Positions 10,923 to 24,800 of a DNA stretch of 64,000 nucleotides are shown piece after piece. The position numbers were made by a program, and so were the translations under genes. Source of the DNA: Rotaria sordida (taxonomy: Eukaryota > Rotifera > Eurotatoria > Philodinida > Philodinidae); the NCBI GenBank assembly GCA_905250125.1, contig CAJNOL010001022.1:1-64000 (forward strand). Direction: 5' to 3'. Within the stretch, counting starts at the first letter, position 1, and each line of letters starts with the position of its first letter. The notes under the pieces are model-generated. The model worked only from the letters and a program-made list of their open reading frames with translations, was not told the origin of the DNA and did no database searches.

Positions 10923-13900
10923 TTAAACAAGAGTACTATTACGACCGGTTGTAGGTGATGGTGAATCTTCGTTTGAACTCGAACCACATAAATCACGTGC
11001 TTCGCAACGTTTAGGAGTTAAAAATTGTTGTGCACCGGTTATAGATGAAAGTGGAGCTGTTTTTGAACGTGTATAAGGTTTTATTTCACGTAATAATGGA
11101 GTATTTGCTGGTGTTAAAGATGTAGCAGCAGGTCGTTGAGTAGTAGGTGATGAAGGAGATTCTTTTATATCAAGTGACTTTGGTCGAATAACGGATGATG
11201 TTATAACATCATCAAATGAACTTATATTTATAATAGGTTCAGTTGGACGTTGTGATAAAAATGTAGGTGTAGGTGGATCAATAACACGAAATACAATCTG
11301 ATCTATACTTGCTTCACGTATATCACGTACACCAGGTGGTTTTATTAATGGTGATGGATTATTATTTGTACGACGTTGTTGTGATGATGACATAGGTACT
11401 TGAAGAAATTCGGATGAACGTGATGCATGTGTTGATGTAAATGGAAAATCTGAATTACGTCGAACATTATATCGACGAAGATTTGATCCTATTAATTGTT
11501 GTTGATTCATTCGAGGAATGATTGCTGAAAAAATACTAGTTGTTGAAGAAGGTATTTCAAATAAAATTGGTGTTATATCTAATGACTTAAATAAATGTTC
11601 ATTTGCTTCATCTAATTGCATTGAACTTATTCTATAAATATAACATTAAATAAACTGTTTATTCTTAATAATAAATAACTTACCCACAACCATTTTGTAC
11701 TTTAAATGCTAATGCTCTCATTAATTGCATACTATCACTTTCATAAAGTGCAATACAAATTTCATTATGTAAATCTTTTGGTACCTAAAAATAATCATAA
11801 AATACTTGGTTTTTTTTTTGTTTTGTCTCTTCTATCATAAAAATTAATTTTCTTACTGTAAATAATTCTTTATATTGTTCAATCATAAGTTTTAAAATAC
11901 TTTTTCCTTGTTCCATTTGATCAGCAGATGTAGCAACACTCATATCTTTAGTTGATACAGCCGGTGCTTTACCATCCATAAGTATTGTTGGTGCAAAAAC
12001 AATAGCTAAATTTGCTGCATCCATTTTATTACCAGCTATAAGAAGTTTTCCATCAGTTGAATAACGATCTTGAGAATTTATTGAAACATGATGAAGAAAT
12101 TTTAATAATGTATATAATGTATCACGATTTGATGATGGTAATAAACTTATTAAATAGGAAAGTGCACGAGATTGATCTTTTGAATTAAGTTCTACATAAG
12201 ATTTTCAAAAAAAAAAAACAAGATCATGTTAATAAAAAATTTGATAATAAAAAGCAGAGACAGACTTGTTCGAATATTTAGAAATGGTACACATAAATCA
12301 CGTGTTAATAATGGATCAGGTAATTCACGTAAAAATTCTTTTATTAAACCAGCTATATCATGTGCATTTGTTGAAGAATCAAATGTTAAACTACGACTTA
12401 AATTTACTTGATCTTTCAGCTAAAAAGATTTTTTTTTTTTTTTTATTGATTAATTAATAAAAGAGAAATAATTAATTTACTTCTTTTAAACGTTTTTTCG
12501 ATACACCAACTCGAAATAAACCAATAGTTTGTAATGCTTAAATTTAAAAACAAAATTATTTTTCTAATAATTAAAATAAATCTTTATTTATTTTTTTTTG
12601 TTACCATTTTTTTCTAAATAATCACAACAATTTTTTATTAATTCAGGTACTTTAGCTGGATAACATCTTAATGTATTCATTCTATTTATTCCACCAACGG
12701 CTTCATTTGGTCCTAATGCTTCAAGTGATACAGAACGAAATTTTGTAGTTTCATAATCAGTCTCAAATATCTAAATGATTTTATAGAATTTTTTTTTTTT
12801 TATAAATAATTAAAAAAAATTTTTTTTTTTGTTTATTTTTACATGTAAACTACTTGGACTTGCTGGTGAAACTGAACATCCACTATCATTTGTTGATGAA
12901 ACACTACCAGATGGACTTGCTCGACTTTCATTTATATCTGTACTATTCTTTCGATCAATTCCACTAGCATTAGCTACTGATGTAAATATAATATCATCTT
13001 GAAGACGATTATCATCATCATTTACACATTGTGATAAAGCAACACCAAATACATTTCCATTTGATTTTGTATCTATGATTGAAATAAAAAATTAATATAA
13101 TAAATAATCGAAAAGTAATTAGAGAAAATATTTATTCATTTTTTTTTTGTAAAGAAGTCTATAGAAATTAAAAATCGAAATGATTGCTTATAAATTGATA
13201 CGATATTCCTTACGAAAAAAAAAATTTTTTTTTTAATATCTCTTGAAAGTGTTCTCAACGAATTAAGAGCTATGAATTAAGACCAATATATTGTGCACTA
13301 TCCGACTATGGCCTTAGAGGAGTTCAGGTAATCTTTGACAGACTTGAAAATTAGGTTTGAAAGGAAAATTTCTGGTGAAAATGATTGTTTAATTTGGTTT
13401 GATTGAATCTATCTCAGACAAACAAAAAACTATGAAGGATGATCGGGATTTTGTGCTCTCTTCGAATATGGGATCAGAAATATTGTGTCTAGTTTTGGTC
13501 GAGTGTTTTTGTAATAAATTTTAATAGAAACGACGTAGAGGTCTGCAGCTTTCACTATTAAACTAATTCGAAATCTGATTGATCAATCCGATAAGTTCTT
13601 GATGAAGATTTCGCATCTGCTTCCATTTAAGAGATCCCCGATTTCCATTAAATTGACCATGGAAGTCTCCAAAAGAACTCTAGACAATGATTATTCATCA
13701 TACCGAGTCGAATAATGATATTTATTCTCAATTTGAAAGCAAACTGAGACTACTGTTTCAAGATTTTCAAAACTTGGATTTTCATGATGTTTAGGGAAAA
13801 TTTTGGAAATACTGGAATAGTGATCTTAGATCATTTTGACACCAAAGAGAAACATCAGTATGATGAATAATTCCTGTCTGAAGTTCTTTCGAAGTCTTCC

Positions 13901-16092
13901 AAGATCAAATTTCTGAAATCGGACGTCTCAGTAAAACCCTTGTAACTGTTAAATAAAAGTAGCTGCGAATTCTTTGAATGATGAAACTCGCAGGTCTCTA
14001 CGTTGTTTTTATCAAAACTTATTACAAAAATATTCGTGTTGATTATACTTTTTAGTGCCGATAGTATTGAAGTAATTTTTTAAAAAGTCCAAAAAATTAG
14101 ATTTTGCTAGGTCCTATAAATTTCATTATTTAAATGAATAAGAAATTATTTATTTTTTTTTAGAGATTCTATTTATTATCAAAGTTTATGAAAGGTTATG
14201 TTGACATATGATAGGATTGAGTTGTTTCTCTTTTGAAAAAAAAATATGTTGACATCACACATAGAAGGCTGAGTTGTGTTTATCTCGGCCCATATCCTTT
14301 TCCGTGGAAAGGATTCCACCCATTCCTGTTTGGTATATCATGTTTGAATAAAAATAGAGAGACATTATCTTGTAAACAAACTATTTTATCTTAACAGAAA
14401 ATTATTTTATTCAATTTCTATATATGTATAAAGATAATATAGAGATCATATTCTGTTCTATGCTAATCTGTATAAGAAAAAAAAACAAACCTTTTGCTTC
14501 TTTGGATTTATCACTTGATTTACTGCGAAACATAAAATGATGTTTGCGTTTTCTTGCCGGTTCTTCTACATAAAAAATAAAACAAAAATAAATAAACAAT
14601 AACTCTTTGATTTTTCTTTTCGTAGAAAACAAAAGTCTCCAGATAAAAATCATCTTTTTTTTTTTGTTAAATATCAGATTTTAAAGTATGTTTATTATGT
14701 TAATTAACCTGTATTTATTCGATGTCATAAGATTTTTTATTTCTCTTTGATTAATTTATTTTATTTTCCTTTTTACAGTATTGATAGATAGTTGAGTAGC
14801 AAAAGAAGATCGGAACAAGACACTATTTTCCCCATAGGGTTATACGATTATGAATCAAGGCCATGCACGTAGAACGAAATTTGATCAACGAGAACTTGAT
14901 TTGATTATAACCGGGAGTCTCTTTTTTTCTAATCCTATTTTCTCTATTTGTACGTGCATGAGATCCCACTGAATATGTTTTGCACTTAAATGTCAAAAAC
15001 TATCATATTCATTTTTTGTATTATACCTTTGGGCACATGTATGGATACGCCTAAATCATATTGCGATGATTGTAAACGTTGCAAAACAATTTGTTTGAGT
15101 TGTTTATGTTCAGCATATGTTAAATTATGTAATTCAATCGAACCAAGAATTATCTTACTAATACCATCAGATGAACACCATTGTGATTTATCTTCCTTGA
15201 AAAGCATAAGAAAAAAGAGAAGAAATTAATGTAACAATAAATGTGTATATATATATCAATGAATAACAGATGTTTTTGTCGATATATTGGTGTCTTCTAA
15301 GACTAAAATGGAAATGCTCGTGTAGAAAAAAAAAACGAACATATGTTAAACATCATCAACTGAACATAATAATGTAAATAATCTACATTTGTTTATTTTA
15401 ATAGATTTTTTTTATTCTAATTCATTGTTTTCTTTTAATATAACTAAATGCCGTATTAGATTATTGTATCAATCAGCTAACTCGACTACTGAGACAATAT
15501 TTCACAGACTTGTTGATGACATTATTATAATTTCTTCTTCTTCTTTTTTTTTTGGTGTCTTATTGTTGCAACTATTCGACTAAATTATCTTGTGTTTACT
15601 TATATTGATACAGACCGCATAAATAGAGCATTCAACTAGTAACAGTTGTTTCTATGATTAGCAATCTAGTGAATTTTATGTCTGTGTGCGCTTACTTCAA
15701 AATGCCATCGCATAGTTGGAGGAATTGATGATGTTGTTTGCTCAAGTGTAGTTGATGATCCACCAGTTGCATTTGTTAATGTTGTTAAACTTGAATGATG
15801 ATGTGATGTTGTTGAATTTATCGATTTTGTTGAAGGTGATTTAACTAAAGAAAGAAAATTACGGAATGTTGATATTGTTGAAGAAGAATTTGTTGATATA
15901 GATGAAGGTAAGGAATGTGATGAATGTGAAGGTAAATCAATTCGAAGATTATGATATTTTGTTGTTTTATTTCGTTTAAGAATATTTCTTAAAGCTAATG
16001 CAGCTGGTGATGCATCAGGTAATGAATATCGATATTTAGTTCTTGATGGTGTTGGAAAATTAATTTCATCATCAACATCTTCTGCATCATCA

Positions 16093-16139
<47 letters not shown>

Positions 16140-16556
16140 TTGATGATCATTCAATTGAGATGAATCTTTTTTAATATTAATTGATGATGCTTTATTAGCT
16201 AATGATTTATAAAATGATTGACATCTTTGTCGGCATAATTTAATATAATCACCTTCAGATGATTCATGATTATTTAAAGATATTTTTGTTATATCATTTG
16301 TCAATTTTGTTGATCGACCAACAAATAAACTTGCACGACGACGATTACCATGATATATACGTTCTTCTGGTATAGTTGTATTTTGTAAATCTGAACAAGC
16401 TGATCGTCGAATACGAATTTGTGAACGTTGATTATGATATATTTGAGAGGTATTTGGTGATGCTGATGTAGCACGTGTATTTGAATTATTATTTTGTTCC
16501 GGAATAGAATCATCATCACGACGAAATCGAGGTAAAGGTGAATGACGAGACATCAT
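10923..16556 (-). CDS. RhoGAP protein of the ARHGAP6/ARHGAP36 type
   Basis: Ten exons on the minus strand: 16556-15696, 15195-15027, 14565-14491, 13072-12843, 12770-12605, 12536-12481, 12419-12266, 12191-11857, 11784-11684 and 11631-10923. They total 2856 nt, 951 residues (human ARHGAP6 is similar in size). Exon 1 encodes a Ser-rich disordered N terminus with a poly-Asn run. Exons 2-4 give conserved ARHGAP6-like linkers (KIILGSIELHNLTYAEHKQL, then VFGVALSQ). The RhoGAP domain spans about residues 480-645: YPAKVPELIKNCCDYLE, LQTIGLFRVGVSKKRL with the arginine finger near Arg509, KEFLRELPDPLLTRDL (Lys about 546), and NKMDAANLAIVFAPTIL (Asn about 631). Catalytic residues are intact, so it should stimulate GTP hydrolysis on Rho-type GTPases. 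The C-terminal tail is long and Ser/Pro-rich. One long intron carries a foldback element. CT-rich tracts lie just upstream of the start. Confidence 0.9.
13502..14037. mobile_element. inverted-repeat element in a RhoGAP intron
   Basis: Arms at about 13502-13700 and 13852-14037 are imperfect reverse complements; the outer parts contain TTTTTGTAATAA near 13510 and TTATTACAAAAA near 14020. It lies inside the 1.4-kb intron between exons 3 and 4 of the RhoGAP gene, which is much longer than its neighbours. No coding capacity. Edges are uncertain by tens of bases and no target duplication was resolved. Confidence 0.7.
16095..16139 (-). repeat. ATT/AAT microsatellite encoding poly-Asn
   Basis: About 15 ATT units (AAT on the coding strand) inside exon 1 of the RhoGAP gene. 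They encode an uninterrupted run of asparagine followed by acidic residues. Likely length-polymorphic. Confidence 0.9.
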
Positions 16557-19500
16557 TTATATATTTATGTTTTCTTGTGTGAGTCAATCAAAGTTGTTGT
16601 CGACGTAGAGAGCAATTTATCAACATTCTTTTTTTTTTATCAAACTGATGTTTGTACACGAACTCGATTTTCTCTCGCTCTCGGTCTCTCTCCCTCTTCC
16701 TCTCTCTCTCTCTCTTTCTCTCGTTTTCAATCGTAGACACACATGCGCATGTGCGCAAAAAGTTCTCTAATTACCGAAGGCCGTGATGGTAGTACTTTCT
16801 CTCTCTTCGTTCTTTTCCTTCCTTCTTTTTTACTCTCTCTCTCTCTCTAATAATAGCCCAGTCGATCATTCGTTATTAAATGGACTTAAAATAGACAATG
16901 ATGAAAGTGGATAAAAAGATATATTGACGTTCAAGATTCAACGATAGAATAGTGTTTGAGTTAAAAGCAATTTTATGTGTGTATGTGTCGATTTTCAAGA
17001 AGCGTCGCTTCTAATTATATGCGCGACACACAAAAGAGAAAACTAGAATGACAACAACTCTAGCAGTAGTAACGTCGTCTTCTTTTCTCTTCATGTTGTC
17101 TGTTTCTTTCGCTGCTTGTTACTTTGTGTAATAAACGATTGGATCGATGGAATGATAAGCAAAAGAGAAAGGAAGGAAAAGCTTAGTTATATGTTTTTGA
17201 GAAAAACATTGTATTACACACTTATGCATGTACAAAAGAACAATAATGTTTCTTTGTTTTGTTTTTTTGTTTTTTGTCTTTCTATATAATTTCAAATTTG
17301 TTTTTTTCATATGTTTTATTTGAATTTGTCTTAATTTGGTCAAATTGATAGAATATATGACAAAAGTTGTTTTTTTGTTTTTTTGAATTTGTTCGCTTTG
17401 TTCGATTAGAATTTTGTCGAGTGTAATAATATAATTGACGACGGAAAACAAGTTTCAGGAACGGAAGATACATTTTATTCGTGATAATATTAGTAATAAC
17501 TGTCGTTGAGTGTAAATAAGCGATCTATAAACTATGGCAAACTCTATAAAAATGACTATGCACGTCTCTCTAGAAAATGTTTTCCTGATTTTCAAATACG
17601 CTTTTGTTTATATATTTATTAATATATGTGAAATGTATTTAGAAAATATTTTTGTTATCGATATCAAATTCTTGTTTTACAATACTGATAACAAGAAATA
17701 AAGAAGAAAGTCTACTGGGGATCGCACCCACATTAATTACAAAAAATTGATTTAGTCTTGACATTATTGTTTTCTAAGACAACTGTGAAACGAAATAACA
17801 ATAGAGAAGAACAAAAAAAGAAAGATGATTAAGAATTTTAATTGAATTAATATTAGAATGATGAGAAAAAGAAAGAGAGTGGGAGAGATATCGAGCGACT
17901 TGCGACATCTTATGAATATTTTCACAAGATGGAGATAATAATACTTGTGAAAGTATGTTAAGTATATAAGAAAAGAAATTTAACTTAATCTAAATATGGA
18001 GCTTTTTTTGTTATTCAAAGTCAAATTAATTATTACCTGTAAATGTACATGTTGCACTTATGTGATAGATTGACATTATAAAATTTGTCTAAAATAAAAA
18101 TATAAATTAATTATTCTATTTTATTATCAAAATTCTCACCTGAAAATTCTACGAGAATAAATAAATATCTCGTTTTATTCTATATTAATTAAATAATCTA
18201 TAATTCTATGTAATATATTCAATTCTATACATAAAAAGTAGATATACAAGACAATAGAAACATACAAACAATAGTATTAAGTTGGAAAAGCAATACTCTA
18301 TTCGGATGTGTCTCTGAACTTATATGTCCTAATAACAATAATTTTTTGCTTGCTATGTCAAATTCTTTCTGTTTTCTATCCCAATGTCTCGCTTATAAAT
18401 CTTGGCTATGTTCTTCTGACGTGTCAATCTTATGTTTTTCATCAGTATTGGTCTCCCTAAAGAAGAAGAAAAAAGAATATATGTCCTTGTAAAAGACAAG
18501 AAATATGATGAGAGAAGACAATCAATGTGCTTGTTTTGTTTATTGATGTCATCCTTTAGATGCAATATGAAATGTAAGATACGTATCGACAATGCGATTG
18601 TCGTTTCTACTATGTCGAAGAATATAGAAGAGTTATTAGATCCAATAAAGAAATCATACTTGAGTTCTTCCTTTGTTTTATATATCATTGATATGAAATC
18701 AAACATAATAATCAAAACGGAACAAATAACAATAGCCTATCTGTTAATAGAATATCTAATGTACTGGTAAAGCAAGATTATAAGTCATGACTTTTTAAAA
18801 TTATTATAGAAAAAGAAGTCATTGAGAGAAATTTAAATACTTTTTAATAAGCCTTTATTTGTAAAATATTGCTCTTAAAAAACTAATAAATTATTATTTA
18901 TTTTTTGTTTGTTCTCAATAAAATAATAATGATTATATTCATTAAAAACAATAAATCATTATTTAATATTCGAAATTATAAATCTTTAATGTTTAATTAG
19001 TTTCTATTCAAATAAACTTTTGACAGTAAAGGAAATTGATCATTTGATCGAGTGCATTAACTAATGGATCATTGACATGGAAAAAATAAACAAATGAGAA
19101 ATCAAAATATTCAAATATATAGAAATGAATGGCGAGAAGAATTGGAAAATTCACCATAGACATATCCTTGCATTCTTATTATTTTAATTTGTTTTTGACC
19201 TGATTTACCTTTCGGTTAAATTTTTCTATATAGAATCATCTTTTTCTTTTTTCTTTATTTCCTCGAGATAATAATCTCAAATTAAATTTCTTTTGCGTCT
19301 TGATCTATTCTATTGATAAAATGACACATTGTTTTGTGTTTTTTGGTTGATTGATATGTTATATAAAAGAATCTGCTTAGAATATTTCAACATAATTTTT
19401 ATTTTCCGTTTCCTTTATATTTCTTCTCACACAATCATAAATTAAATTCTCTTCACATCATATTAATTTATGCTATTTTATTCATAGATAAATCATTAAT

Positions 19501-20456
19501 ATTATCTTCGAAAATTATGTATTTAGATCAATAATATTAATCAATATTTGCATTTTATCTAATTTTTGTTTTAATCCGAAAAAGATCGTGTGTTATGTTA
19601 TATAAACTAAAATATAGAAGATAATTTGATTTTATTCTATCGAGGATTTCAATCAATTTATTATCTAATCTATTATATAGAATGTTTTATTCTTAAACTA
19701 AAATAAATGTACTTGTGACATTTCTCAATACTTATTAGAATATTAATAAGTATTCGTACGGTTTATACATTTTGATAATAAAGACCTAGAATCTATCAAG
19801 GCTTGTTTTTTTTTTTCTTATTCAGGTACGACTATATTTTCGGCACTGTAAAGTATAAAAGCATACTTGATTTGAAGCAGTACTTAAAATGTACTTTTAT
19901 ATACGAGTGAATATAGATTCAGATGTCATTAGACTGCTTTTTGATAATTAATTTTTCTTTCTATTTTGAATAACTAAATTTTATTTACCTGATATTTTCT
20001 TTTATTCTATTTTTTGCGAAAAAAAAGTTCAATATGACATTTTCTTTTATATATATTTTTATTAATATAAGTGCCTATTATTTATTTATTTTTATCTTCT
20101 ATTCTATATAAATGTTCTTGCAGACATATTTTGACTCATAAATATTACTTTTCCTTCTTAGACTTATTTACATTAAGATTATTTTCTTAGAATAGGTCTT
20201 TCTTTTTTTTTTTTTTAATTATTCTAATTGTTTGAACTTTAGAAAACCTTTGATGGTTATATCAGATAATGATTTTAATAAATTGGACATACTATCGAAT
20301 AAGATTTTTTTTTTTTTTTTGGAATTAATTCAAAGGCTATATCATTGATGCTTGAATTATTACAAAAATGATCAGGTCTTGAATGTAATAAAATTAATAT
20401 TAATCTAATAGATATATAAAGTACTCTCAAATAAAATTAATATAAGAAATATTTAG
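16557..20456. other. intergenic, CT-rich then AT-rich
   Basis: Begins with CT-rich tracts near 16670-16730 and 16800-16850, the probable promoter/5' UTR zone of the RhoGAP gene. Further on are mutually overlapping frames near 17119-17473 and 18353-18770 without recognisable content, then very AT-rich sequence. No gene supported. Confidence 0.5.
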
Positions 20457-21895
20457 ACGCAATTGAAGCTGAAAAGTGCATGTCTAATTTAATTTATATG
20501 AGTTCAATGATAGAAAAATTCTATAGTGCTAGTGGTGTTGTTGATGCTAGAATACATCGTATTAAAGAAATAACAGAAACTAAATTAAATGATGTTATAA
20601 AATTTTTTAATATGCTTTTTCTTTTAACTGCTTTAAATCCTAATATAAGATAAATACTTAGAGCATACAAAAAGTAGAGTAATCCAGGTACTTTTTTTTT
20701 CTTATAGAAAGCTTGAAAAAATTTTCTTTTCTTATGAAAAGATAGACCGTCTTTCGCTCTATTTTTCTATGCTATTTGATCAATATTCAGCTAATATCAT
20801 AATAATAAAACTTCGATAAGAATTGTTTTTGTTGAAAATTAGCTGGTACCATTAGATCATTATGGATATGGCACTTTTGTATTCCATTTTATTATCATCT
20901 AATACGTTGTATTAAAAAAACAAAATATACCACTAGATGCAATGTGAAAAGCTCTACAATTTATAAAGAATCGTTTATTTTATAGTTGTACCTTTTTTGT
21001 TTTCAAAATGGACAAAATTGTGACGTTACGAAAACGAGATTGTTTTTTGGTAAAAGATGAATTCATTTTTTTTCTACCTCATCTTTTTATAATTGTAGAG
21101 CTTTTCACACTGCATCTTGTGGTATATTTTGTTTTTTTTTAATACAATGTATTAGATGATAATAAAGTGGAATACAAAAGTGCCACATTTCATAATGATC
21201 TAATGGTACCAGCTAATTTTCAACAAAAACAGTTCTTATCGAAGTTTTATTATTGTGATATTAGTTGAATAGTGATCAATTAGCATAGAAAGATAGAGCG
21301 AAAGACGGTCTATCTGTTCATGAAAAAAGAATATTTTTTCAAGCTTTCTATAAGAAAAAGAAGTACCTGAACCACTCTACTTTTGGTATGCTCTAAGTAT
21401 TCCGTTTTTTTTTTCTAATTTAATCGATTTTAGACAACGTATTCGAGAAAAATTTCAAGGATTTTCATATTTATTTGAAATTATCAAGAAATGATTCAAT
21501 TGCTTTAGCTGATTTAGATTAATTTCTGAAAGTAAAATCTTGGTACGATTGACATGAAAAATTGAAAGTAGTCCTAAACAATTTCTAGGAAGTATATTTT
21601 ATTATACTCTATGCCTGTATTAATTCCTTTTCTTTGCAAATGTCACTAAAAAATGACTTTGTTCTTTTTCTTTCTATTATTGTTGTATTACAAAAAAAAA
21701 ACGAATTTTTTAGAATGTGTTTTTTTTTTGTTATGAATTTTATAGGAAACAAAAAATGTTAAAGAAACTTTATCATCCGTTCTTCAACTTCTTATATCTA
21801 TGTGTCAATCAAATAGAACAATAAAAAAATATTGTCAACAATTCATTCAATCATCACCTAGTCAACAAGTTTTTGATTCATTAACCGACGAATAA
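20457..21895 (+). pseudogene. RIC8: decayed ric-8 (synembryn) fragment
   Basis: Ric-8 proteins are chaperones and exchange factors for G-protein alpha subunits. After an AG acceptor at 20455-20456 the translation reads EAEKCMSNLIYMSS and then IKFFNMLFLLTALNPNIR. Across a 750-bp insertion it continues QRIREKFQGFSYLFEII. This matches the armadillo-repeat segment of RIC8 (FFDLRLLFLLTAL..DVR..L..EL.G..LL in the animal family). A later block near 21750-21895, ETLSSVLQLLISMCQSNRTI, matches the following RIC8 helix. Evidence of decay: the donor after ...NPNIR is AT rather than GT, a TGA follows EIIKK at about 21490, sequence between the two blocks is missing, and neither the N-terminal exons nor the C-terminal half is recognisable. 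The insertion lies where an intron would be (the acceptor TTTTAG before QRIR is intact). Confidence 0.6.
20657..21397. mobile_element. foldback / MITE-like element inside the ric-8 relic
   Basis: Arms at about 20657-20975 and 21080-21397 are near-perfect reverse complements. The outer ends read CTTAGAGCATACAAAAAGTA on the left and, reverse-complemented, CTTAGAGCATACCAAAAGTA on the right. Both are flanked by TA (20655-20656 and 21398-21399). No transposase frame. The central spacer is roughly 100 bp. Its insertion point coincides with an intron position of the relic. Confidence 0.85.
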
Positions 21896-24800
21896 ACATT
21901 AGGAAACAAGTCAAATTTAGAATTCAAAAACAAGAAAAAGCAATTGAGTTATTTCCTTCTGCCAGGATGAAATCTTATTAGCAGAATAGTTAACTTCATG
22001 TTCAAAGATCTAAGAGTATCGAATCAAAAGCTTACGTACAAATCGTAAGCTTGACTAAGACTAAAATTCAGACTTCAGACCAGGATTATCGATACTCTTT
22101 AGAAGTGAAAAGTACTTTTATACTTGAAATGCTAGAAGTGATGACCGTCGGGAAGAGCAAAACCTACTGTGACTCTGCCCTGTCTCAATCCTGTTTATGT
22201 TGTAACAATATTTCAAAATCTGGTTTTTATCCAAAGTTACTATGAAGCTTGAAAAAATTGACAGAAAATTGGATATTATGGGGGCTTCCTTAAACGAGCA
22301 TCTTGCTTCAAATAGCAATCATATTGAAAAACTAACTTAGACTACAGTCAGGATTTGGAATCCAAGTGAAACCAAAATTTCGATTTAAAATTAAACGTAG
22401 AATGAATTTCGAAATTCGCTACAGATACAGTGTAGGAGCCAGATCCAAACGCGAATATAGATCAATACTAAGATCGTGATTCTACTCTGAGTCAAATAGA
22501 AATCTAAATTCGCTAAATAAATCTTTAGTCTTATATCCGCATTCAAACTATTGTAATCTTTATTAAAGTAGATTCAATAAACTTTTCTGAAAAGTTCTAT
22601 TATTAAAATAATTTAATATTTATAGACTAATACGTCAAATGAGAAAATTCAAATTCCGAATTAAAAACTCTATCGGCTAAATTACTATTTGTTCTTTTAT
22701 AAAGAAAACGGTATGATTCAATACTTAATGATTAAATTATATTGATGTGTGTGTGTGTGTTTTTTTTGTAGTTAATTGTTTGATAAAATATACAGATCTT
22801 TCTTATTCTTGCTTAAGATTTAATCGAATAAATATAGAATTATCTGAAGATTTAATTATACATTATTCATTTGAACGACTTATGGTTGAAACAGAAAAAT
22901 ATTTTTAATAATTTCAATTGTGTTATAGAGTAACATTTTTTTTTCTTTTTATTATGAGTTTTTCAAGAATTTTTTTATTATAATTATGATAAAATAAAAG
23001 TAATGATAAATGATTCAAAAAGAAAATCAATTCCATGTGAAAATAATCATGAAGTTAATTTAAACGTAATACAATGTTGTGCAAATATTTCTAATCCTTC
23101 AGAATCAAGTGATGATGAAGATCATATAATAACAACAATAAAAACATGAAATAATACTTTCTCTATATATATATTTATGTATGTGAATATTGTCTTGTAT
23201 ATTGAATTTAGAGTATTGTTTTTTATTTGATCTCAATTGAAGATATTTTATTTTCTTAATATTATACACCTATTGATTATTTATCAAGTTATTTTATTCT
23301 TGTTTATTTTTAATTTTTTATTGACTTATATTTACATAAGGTCGATTTTTCTTTTTTTAGGGTTAAAAATGATATATATTTAACGACAAATAAATTAGTT
23401 ACAACTGAAAAATTATTATAAATTGTAATTTAACAATGAATGTATGTCCTAAAACTTGCAGAATCAAGTTTTATTAATTTCGAAATTTTGTTTTGCACAT
23501 AAATCGACGACAGCTTACATATTTCATGATATTATGTCATTTAAGGCCACATGAAGTGGATGAAAATATATCTAATGATGAAAGTGGAGATACTGGCTGG
23601 TGCTTCGTTTACTGTTAAAAATAAATGTTATATAAGACATGAATGAAATAGAGTTTTTAGAGTTTCTATAAGTTTTATCAATTCCGACGGAGTCGGATTC
23701 CGATGTAGGACTCTGAACAACATCCAATCAAATGCGTATATACACATTATATTCTCGTATGTGGGAAGAAATGTACATCAGAGTTGGAACTGAATCGATC
23801 GCGTGATCAGACGAGCCTCGTACGTTCATACTCATACTGTTAATCTCACTCTCATTACTCTTTGCATTGTTATATTACTCCTTTTATTTCAAACAAAATT
23901 TAAAAAAAAAAGAAAGAGAAAAAAAACATACCATAGGCATATCTTGAAAAACGTCGTATTTCTATTACATACAGTGACATACTGATGATATTTTTCTTCT
24001 TCGACAGAGAAGAGAGGAAAAAACAAGAAACAAAGAATGCACTATATGGCATAAGGATAAACAAGACAACAATACACACGAAAGAATAAACTATCTAGCT
24101 AAAGATATATCATGACTGAAGATCATGACATACACCTACACCTCTTACCCGAAACAGTCAGGGGCTTCCTGTCATCAGTTTTAAGAGAATGACACCATAG
24201 AGTTATCAAGAGAAAGAATAATTCTTGGATAAAATAATGAATGGTAAATAATAATTTGTACTTAGTTTATTGCAAAAATGAACTACCAACTAGTGAATAC
24301 TATACATTTGAAATAAACAAAAGTCATTTATTCATATACACTTCGTCGTACAGGCATAGCATTAAATGAGTAATAGTATTGTTCAAATGTTAGAATTTCA
24401 TAGAGTTGATCAAAAACGTGTTTTATAATCAACTCGACATGTTCTTCAATCTAGATGTAGAAAAAAAATCGGTTTTTTCAGAAAATAGATCTCTGGAGTC
24501 TTAGCTGCTGCTCTCATGTTGATATTCGGAATCAATATGATCGATTACCTATAACACTCTAGATTTTGTAAAAAGATGCTTAGACAATTATAAACTTTCC
24601 TTCGTAAGTAGCACACTTGATTATACATTGTGCCTATGTTATACAGTAAAATTTTGCTAACACTTTAGTGAATAAAAAGCAAAGATACACGTTGTAAAAT
24701 TTTATTGGTGTTTAATTCTTCTGAGGTAAATTACATCTGAAAAGAATATTTTTTTAAGCTGATTTAATATAAATTTTTGAATTCTATTTAATCTTAAAGT

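Noticed and set aside
17708-17740. Minus-strand sequence resembling a tRNA T-arm (GGGTGCGATCCCC)
   Set aside because: The T-arm pairing is imperfect, and no matching acceptor 5' strand, D-arm or anticodon arm could be folded upstream. At most a tRNA-derived relic.
18353-18770. Overlapping frames of about 110-120 residues on both strands
   Set aside because: They occupy the same DNA in opposite directions, have no recognised motif, and no splice or codon evidence favours either.
20640-20660. A possible AT-AC (U12) intron at the ric-8 relic
   Set aside because: The donor side reads AT but the acceptor is a normal TTTTAG, and the flanking exons are already decayed, so a mutated GT donor is simpler.
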